Shown: positions 5,005 to 7,302 of the stretch, in pieces | Numbering within the stretch: position 1 is the first letter of the stretch | How the letters are laid out: each line of letters begins with the position of its first letter | Origin: Acetobacteraceae bacterium | Lineage (GTDB): Bacteria; Pseudomonadota; Alphaproteobacteria; Acetobacterales; Acetobacteraceae | NCBI GenBank assembly: GCA_025356735.1 | Contig: JANXRT010000136.1 | Span: 1 to 7,302 of the forward strand | Direction of reading: 5' to 3' | DNA length: 7,302 bases | Made by a program: the position numbers and the translations under genes | Notes under the pieces: generated by a model | What the model saw: the letters and a program-made list of their open reading frames with translations, nothing else | Database searches by the model: none | What the model was told of the DNA's origin: nothing

Positions 5005-6096
5005 TTGCCTGCCACTTACCGGGTTCGTGGCGAACCAGGTTCGATCGAGGCCCGAGCACACTCGATTGCCGTCGAGCAGAGCGTCGAGATGCCGCTGGAG
5101 GCGATCGACGATGCTTCGATCCTGGATGGCATCGTAGGCACGGTCGAGGGTATTTCCGACGTGGGCGACGGCTGGTTCGAGGTCAGGATCGGCCTGGCGA
5201 TTGCGACGATGCTGCGCGCCGACGGCAGCGGCGATGCCGGGCAGCTGCTCAACATGCTGTTCGGCAACGCGTCGCTGCTGGCCGATGTGCTGCTTGTGGA
5301 TGTCGAGTTGCCGGACGGATTTTTGGGCAGGTTCGGTGGTGTTCGGCACGGCGTCGCGGGATTGCGGGCCAGGGTGGGTGCCGGGGACCGGGCGCTGACC
5401 TGTGCCGCGTTGAAGCCGCAGGGGCTGGCGCCTGAGGCTTTGGCAAGCCTGGCGCACCGGCTGGCGCTGGGTGGGGTGGACTACATCAAGGACGACCATG
5501 GGCTGGCGGACCAGGCCTACAGCCCGTTCGCGGCGCGTGTCGGCGCCTGTGCCGCCGCGGTTCGCGAGGCTGGGGCGCGGACGGGGCATCGCACGCGCTA
5601 TGTTCCGAGCCTGTCGGGCGACCTCGACCAGCTTCGCGCGCAGATCGCTTGCGCGCGTGATGCCGGGCTCGACACGGTGATGGTAGCGCCGATGCTGGCG
5701 GGGCTTTCGAACGTTCAGGCGCTGGTTAGCGGCAACCCGGATATTGCTTTCTTCGCCCATCCGACGCTGGGCGGCGCAGCGCGGATCGCGCCCGAGCTTC
5801 TGATCGGCAAGGTTTTCCCGCTTGTCGGCGCGGATGCGGTGGTGTTTCCGACGTTCGGCGGGCGGTTCGGCTATTCGCCGGCGACCTGCCGTGACCTGGC
5901 CGGCAACGCCCGCCGGCTTGGCGCGATGCCGGTGCCGGCCGGCGGCATGACCTTGGCCCGGGTTCCAGAGAAGCTTGACTTCTATGGACCCGAGACGATG
6001 TTGCTGATCGGCGGCGCGCTGCTGCTGGCGCGCGAGGACCTTACCCGCGAGACCGCCGCCTTCACCGAAGCCGTGGCTCGTCACGCATACAGGTAG
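5005..6096 (+). CDS. Form IV RuBisCO-like protein, likely 5-methylthioribulose-1-phosphate isomerase (MTA-isoprenoid shunt)
   Basis: This RuBisCO large-chain homologue (363 residues from TTG 5005) is not expected to fix CO2. Numbering from 5005, the N-terminal domain starts at once with ATYRVRG and EQSVEMPL. The barrel has KPQG (Lys137, spinach K175) and the strand GGVDYIKDDHG, where Lys162 and Asp164 correspond to the metal-site K201 and D203, but the E204 position is His165. FFAHP gives His252. The loop-6 region reads FPTFGGRFGYS without the catalytic K334 lysine. PAGGMT and LIGGALL are the phosphate-gripping glycine loops. In Rhodospirillum rubrum an RLP paired with a cupin isomerises methylthioribulose-1-phosphate to methylthioxylulose-5-phosphate, and the cupin 4 bases downstream supports that role here. 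An apionate-pathway RLP is the main alternative. The frame stays open back to GTG 4954, but those residues are translated repeat; homology begins around TTG 5005. No good ribosome site is visible for either start. Confidence 0.85.
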   Translation: MPATYRVRGEPGSIEARAHSIAVEQSVEMPLEAIDDASILDGIVGTVEGISDVGDGWFEVRIGLAIATMLRADGSGDAGQLLNMLFGNASLLADVLLVDVELPDGFLGRFGGVRHGVAGLRARVGAGDRALTCAALKPQGLAPEALASLAHRLALGGVDYIKDDHGLADQAYSPFAARVGACAAAVREAGARTGHRTRYVPSLSGDLDQLRAQIACARDAGLDTVMVAPMLAGLSNVQALVSGNPDIAFFAHPTLGGAARIAPELLIGKVFPLVGADAVVFPTFGGRFGYSPATCRDLAGNARRLGAMPVPAGGMTLARVPEKLDFYGPETMLLIGGALLLAREDLTRETAAFTEAVARHAYR

Positions 6097-6100
6097 CCAG

Positions 6101-6565
6101 ATGGACATCGACGCCAAGACCGAAGCCCTGCATCGTTCGGCGAAATCCGGCTTTCGCTGGGATGGCGTGGCTCACTCGCCCTACAAGGACGAGGGCTCGG
6201 CGCCGTTCAAGGCGATCTCCCGCCAGACCTTGTTCGCCGATGGGGCGCTTGGCTGCGAGCTGCGCTATTTCGAGGTTGACGCCGGCGGCCATTCGACCCT
6301 GGAACGTCATGAGCACGTCCATGCCGTGATGATCCTGCGCGGGCATGGAAAGTGCCTGCTCGGCGACGAGGTCCGCGACATCGGCCCGCATGACCTGGTG
6401 AGCATTCCGGGATGGGTGTGGCACCAGTTCCGCGCCACCGCCGGCGAGACGCTGGGGTTCCTGTGCATGGTCAACCACGACCGCGACCGGCCGCAGCTGC
6501 CAACCGACGAACAGGTTTACGCACTCATGGCAAACCCGGCGGTCGCGGCGTTCTTGAACGGTTAA
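6101..6565 (+). CDS. Cupin, likely 1-methylthioxylulose-5-phosphate methylsulfurylase (MTA-isoprenoid shunt)
   Basis: This is a 154-residue single-domain cupin. The region before the barrel (SPYKDEGSAPFKAISRQTLF, about 26-45) and ELRYFEVDAGGHSTLERHEHVHAVMILRG (about 53-81) resemble the R. rubrum cupin that works after the RLP. That enzyme releases methanethiol from methylthioxylulose-5-phosphate with glutathione, leaving 1-deoxyxylulose-5-phosphate for isoprenoid synthesis. Metal ligands are expected among His70, His72 and His74 of motif 1 and His108 of motif 2 (IPGWVWHQF). The usual motif-1 Glu is replaced by His. Cys122 in FLCMVN lies on a late barrel strand and is a candidate for the catalytic thiol known in the R. 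rubrum enzyme; Cys52 and Cys85 are alternatives. The start lies 4 bases after the RLP stop, with a weak AGG 7 bases upstream, implying coupled translation. The specific role rests on the pairing with the RLP; the cupin fold itself is certain. Confidence 0.85.
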   Translation: MDIDAKTEALHRSAKSGFRWDGVAHSPYKDEGSAPFKAISRQTLFADGALGCELRYFEVDAGGHSTLERHEHVHAVMILRGHGKCLLGDEVRDIGPHDLVSIPGWVWHQFRATAGETLGFLCMVNHDRDRPQLPTDEQVYALMANPAVAAFLNG

Positions 6566-6590
6566 GGCTGCCCACAAGCAGGAAATCAGC

Positions 6591-6622
6591 TTGACGCTTG
6601 CCATTCTGAATTATCGTAGCTA
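6591..6622 (+). promoter_or_regulatory. Candidate brnTA promoter
   Basis: TTGACG (6591-6596) is a good -35 box. The -10 is ambiguous. TATCGT (6612-6617, spacing 15) and TAGCTA (6617-6622, spacing 20) are the closest, and both lie inside the palindromic operator. Transcription would begin about 5 to 12 bases before the ATG at 6635, so the message would be nearly leaderless. Binding of the antitoxin to the palindrome would block it directly. Confidence 0.5.
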
Positions 6623-6638
6623 CGGTAATTCAGAATGG
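6601..6638. promoter_or_regulatory. 38-bp near-perfect palindrome, likely BrnA operator
   Basis: Arms CCATTCTGAATTA (6601-6613) and TAATTCAGAATGG (6626-6638) are exact reverse complements. They enclose the perfect 10-bp palindrome CGTAGCTACG (6615-6624). The only unpaired position is T6614 against G6625. The toxin start codon (6635-6637) lies within the right arm. BrnA is a ribbon-helix-helix autorepressor, and such proteins bind palindromic operators as paired dimers, so autoregulation is the natural reading. Confidence 0.75.
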
Positions 6639-6898
6639 TGATCACGTTTGATCCCGTGAAGCGCGCCAGGGTGCTGCATGAGCGGGGTTTGGATCTTGCT
6701 GACGCTGGCGAGGTGTTTACCGGTCTGACAGCGACCAGGGTCGATGATCGCCGAGACTATGGCGAACTGCGGGTGATCACGGCGGGCTATCTCCGGAAGC
6801 GGTTTGTTGTGCTGGTTTGGACCCCGCGTGACGAAGCCAGATATACCATTTCAATGAGGCATGGACATGCAAGCGAAGAGCAAAGCTGGCTGGGTTGA
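6635..6898 (+). CDS. brnT: BrnT family toxin (DUF497), type II ribonuclease toxin
   Basis: This 87-residue toxin has a RelE-like fold; in characterised members it cleaves RNA and arrests growth until neutralised by BrnA. Matches to the family are the opening ITFDPVKRARVLHERGLDL (3-21), AGEVFTG (24-30), DDRRDYGELR (37-46), the strand RFVVLVWTPRDE (56-67), and the closing YTISMRHGHASEEQ (70-83), which corresponds to the usual RxISxRxAxxxE end. Length is normal. The ATG overlaps the right arm of the operator and lacks a Shine-Dalgarno sequence, consistent with a nearly leaderless transcript. The antitoxin gene overlaps its 3' end by 32 bases, the usual toxin-first brnTA order. Leucine TTG and GTT-type codons are more frequent than in the upstream metabolic genes, which fits a mobile module. 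Confidence 0.9.
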   Translation: MVITFDPVKRARVLHERGLDLADAGEVFTGLTATRVDDRRDYGELRVITAGYLRKRFVVLVWTPRDEARYTISMRHGHASEEQSWLG

Positions 6899-7302
6899 CG
6901 CGGATGACGCGCCGGAGCTTACGCCCGAGTTCTTCCAGACGGCCGAAATCCGCCTTGGTGAACGCGTCGTTCGTCGCGGGCGGCCACCTACGGGCGAAGC
7001 CAAGCGGCTCGTGTCGCTGCGGCTCGATCCGGATGTGCTTCATGAGCTTCGCGTCATGGGACCGGGATGGCAGACCCAGGTGAATGCCGTTCTGCGGGCT
7101 TTCGTGGAACAGCGGCTGGAAAAGATGGAAATGCACCTGCAATTGTCGGACGCTGCCTTGCAACTGGTGGCCGAAGCGGGCTACGACCCGGTGTATGGCG
7201 CCCGGCCTTTGAAGCGGGCAATCCAGCAGCAAATCGAAAGCCCGTTGTCGAAGCTGATTCTGTCGGGCAAGTTCGGGCCAAAAGATACGATTGTGGTGGA
7301 TG
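6867..7302 (+). CDS. brnA: BrnA antitoxin fused in frame to a ClpB C-terminal domain (3' end outside window)
   Basis: The first 81 residues are a typical BrnA. An acidic toxin-binding segment WVDADDAPELTPEFFQTAEI (9-28) is followed by RRGRP (36-40), then the ribbon-helix-helix DNA-binding part KRLVSLRLDPDVLHELR (46-62) and the BrnA hallmark GPGWQTQVNAVLRAF (65-79). BrnA proteins normally stop soon after this. Here the frame continues without a stop into a sequence recognisable as the end of ClpB, and it is still open at the window edge. The start at 6867 is chosen because TGAGG (6855-6859) is 7 bases upstream; the in-frame ATG at 6861 would be only one base from it. Overlap with brnT indicates coupled translation. 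Whether the fused protein still neutralises BrnT is unknown; the antitoxin half looks intact. Confidence 0.85.
   Translation, partial: MQAKSKAGWVDADDAPELTPEFFQTAEIRLGERVVRRGRPPTGEAKRLVSLRLDPDVLHELRVMGPGWQTQVNAVLRAFVEQRLEKMEMHLQLSDAALQLVAEAGYDPVYGARPLKRAIQQQIESPLSKLILSGKFGPKDTIVVD
7110..7302 (+). other. clpB: clpB 3' fragment: D2 small domain of the ClpB disaggregase, fused behind brnA
   Basis: Residues from about 82 of the fusion onward (QRLEKMEMHLQLSDAAL, AGYDPVYGARPLKRAIQQQ, SPLSKLILSGKFGPKDTI) match the C-terminal small domain of the second AAA+ module of ClpB, including the sensor-2 GAR motif (Arg at residue 113). The IQQQIE and FGPKDTI style is closer to beta/gamma-proteobacterial ClpB than to alphaproteobacterial forms, from memory of those families. 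By hand count G+C is about 57-58%, with four TTG leucine codons, both unlike the upstream metabolic genes. The Walker A and B motifs and the rest of ClpB are absent, so this piece cannot work as a disaggregase. Confidence 0.8.

Noticed and set aside
5005..6096. True CO2-fixing RuBisCO
   Set aside because: The loop-6 lysine and the E204-equivalent glutamate are missing, and there is no small-subunit or Calvin-cycle gene nearby.
4969..6117. Minus-strand ORF of 382 codons opposite the RuBisCO-like gene
   Set aside because: Same antisense effect; it also spans the RLP-cupin boundary and has no domain signature.
6861..6866. ATG at 6861 as the brnA start
   Set aside because: In frame but only one base after the purine-rich TGAGG; the ATG at 6867 has a 7-base spacing.
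1..7302. CRISPR array, tRNA, rRNA or insertion sequence
   Set aside because: No regularly spaced direct repeats, no tRNA-like cloverleaf or rRNA sequence noticed, and no transposase-like reading frame.

Overview
The window is high-GC DNA whose coding style, intergenic repeats and gene content suggest an alphaproteobacterium, perhaps Rhodospirillales/Acetobacteraceae-like. That assignment is inferred from recognisable families only, with no database search. Eight complete protein genes and two edge-truncated ones are supported.

Left part (1-1879): the tail of an unrecognised gene ends at 191. A strong hairpin follows, and then a minus-strand gene for a secreted PEP-CTERM protein (255-1058). 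A near-consensus sigma-54 promoter lies 52 bases upstream of its start codon. Divergent from it is a gene for an exported protein of unknown function (1250-1879). The AT-rich divergent region between them carries inverted TTTACAC motifs and a 4-codon mini-ORF whose stop overlaps the downstream start.

Middle part (2071-4950): a complete three-component CYP153 monooxygenase cassette in the order NADH-dependent ferredoxin reductase, [2Fe-2S] ferredoxin, cytochrome P450. Electrons would pass from NADH to FAD to the 2Fe-2S cluster to the heme, allowing terminal hydroxylation of alkanes or similar aliphatic substrates.

Right-middle part (4951-6565): a double-hairpin intergenic repeat abuts a form IV RuBisCO-like protein gene, and a small cupin gene follows 4 bases after it. 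This pair matches the two dedicated steps of the methylthioadenosine-isoprenoid shunt described in Rhodospirillum rubrum: an RLP isomerising methylthioribulose-1-phosphate, then a cupin that removes methanethiol to give 1-deoxyxylulose-5-phosphate. The repeat appears to have replaced the normal start region of the RLP gene.

Right end (6591-7302): a BrnT/BrnA type II toxin-antitoxin module. Its start codon lies inside a nearly perfect 38-bp palindrome, the likely BrnA operator. The antitoxin gene does not stop where BrnA should end. It continues in frame into a sequence recognisable as the C-terminal (D2 small) domain of the ClpB disaggregase, of beta/gamma-proteobacterial type and lower GC. 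This is either a real gene fusion at a recombination junction or a contig chimera, and it is the most unusual feature of the window.
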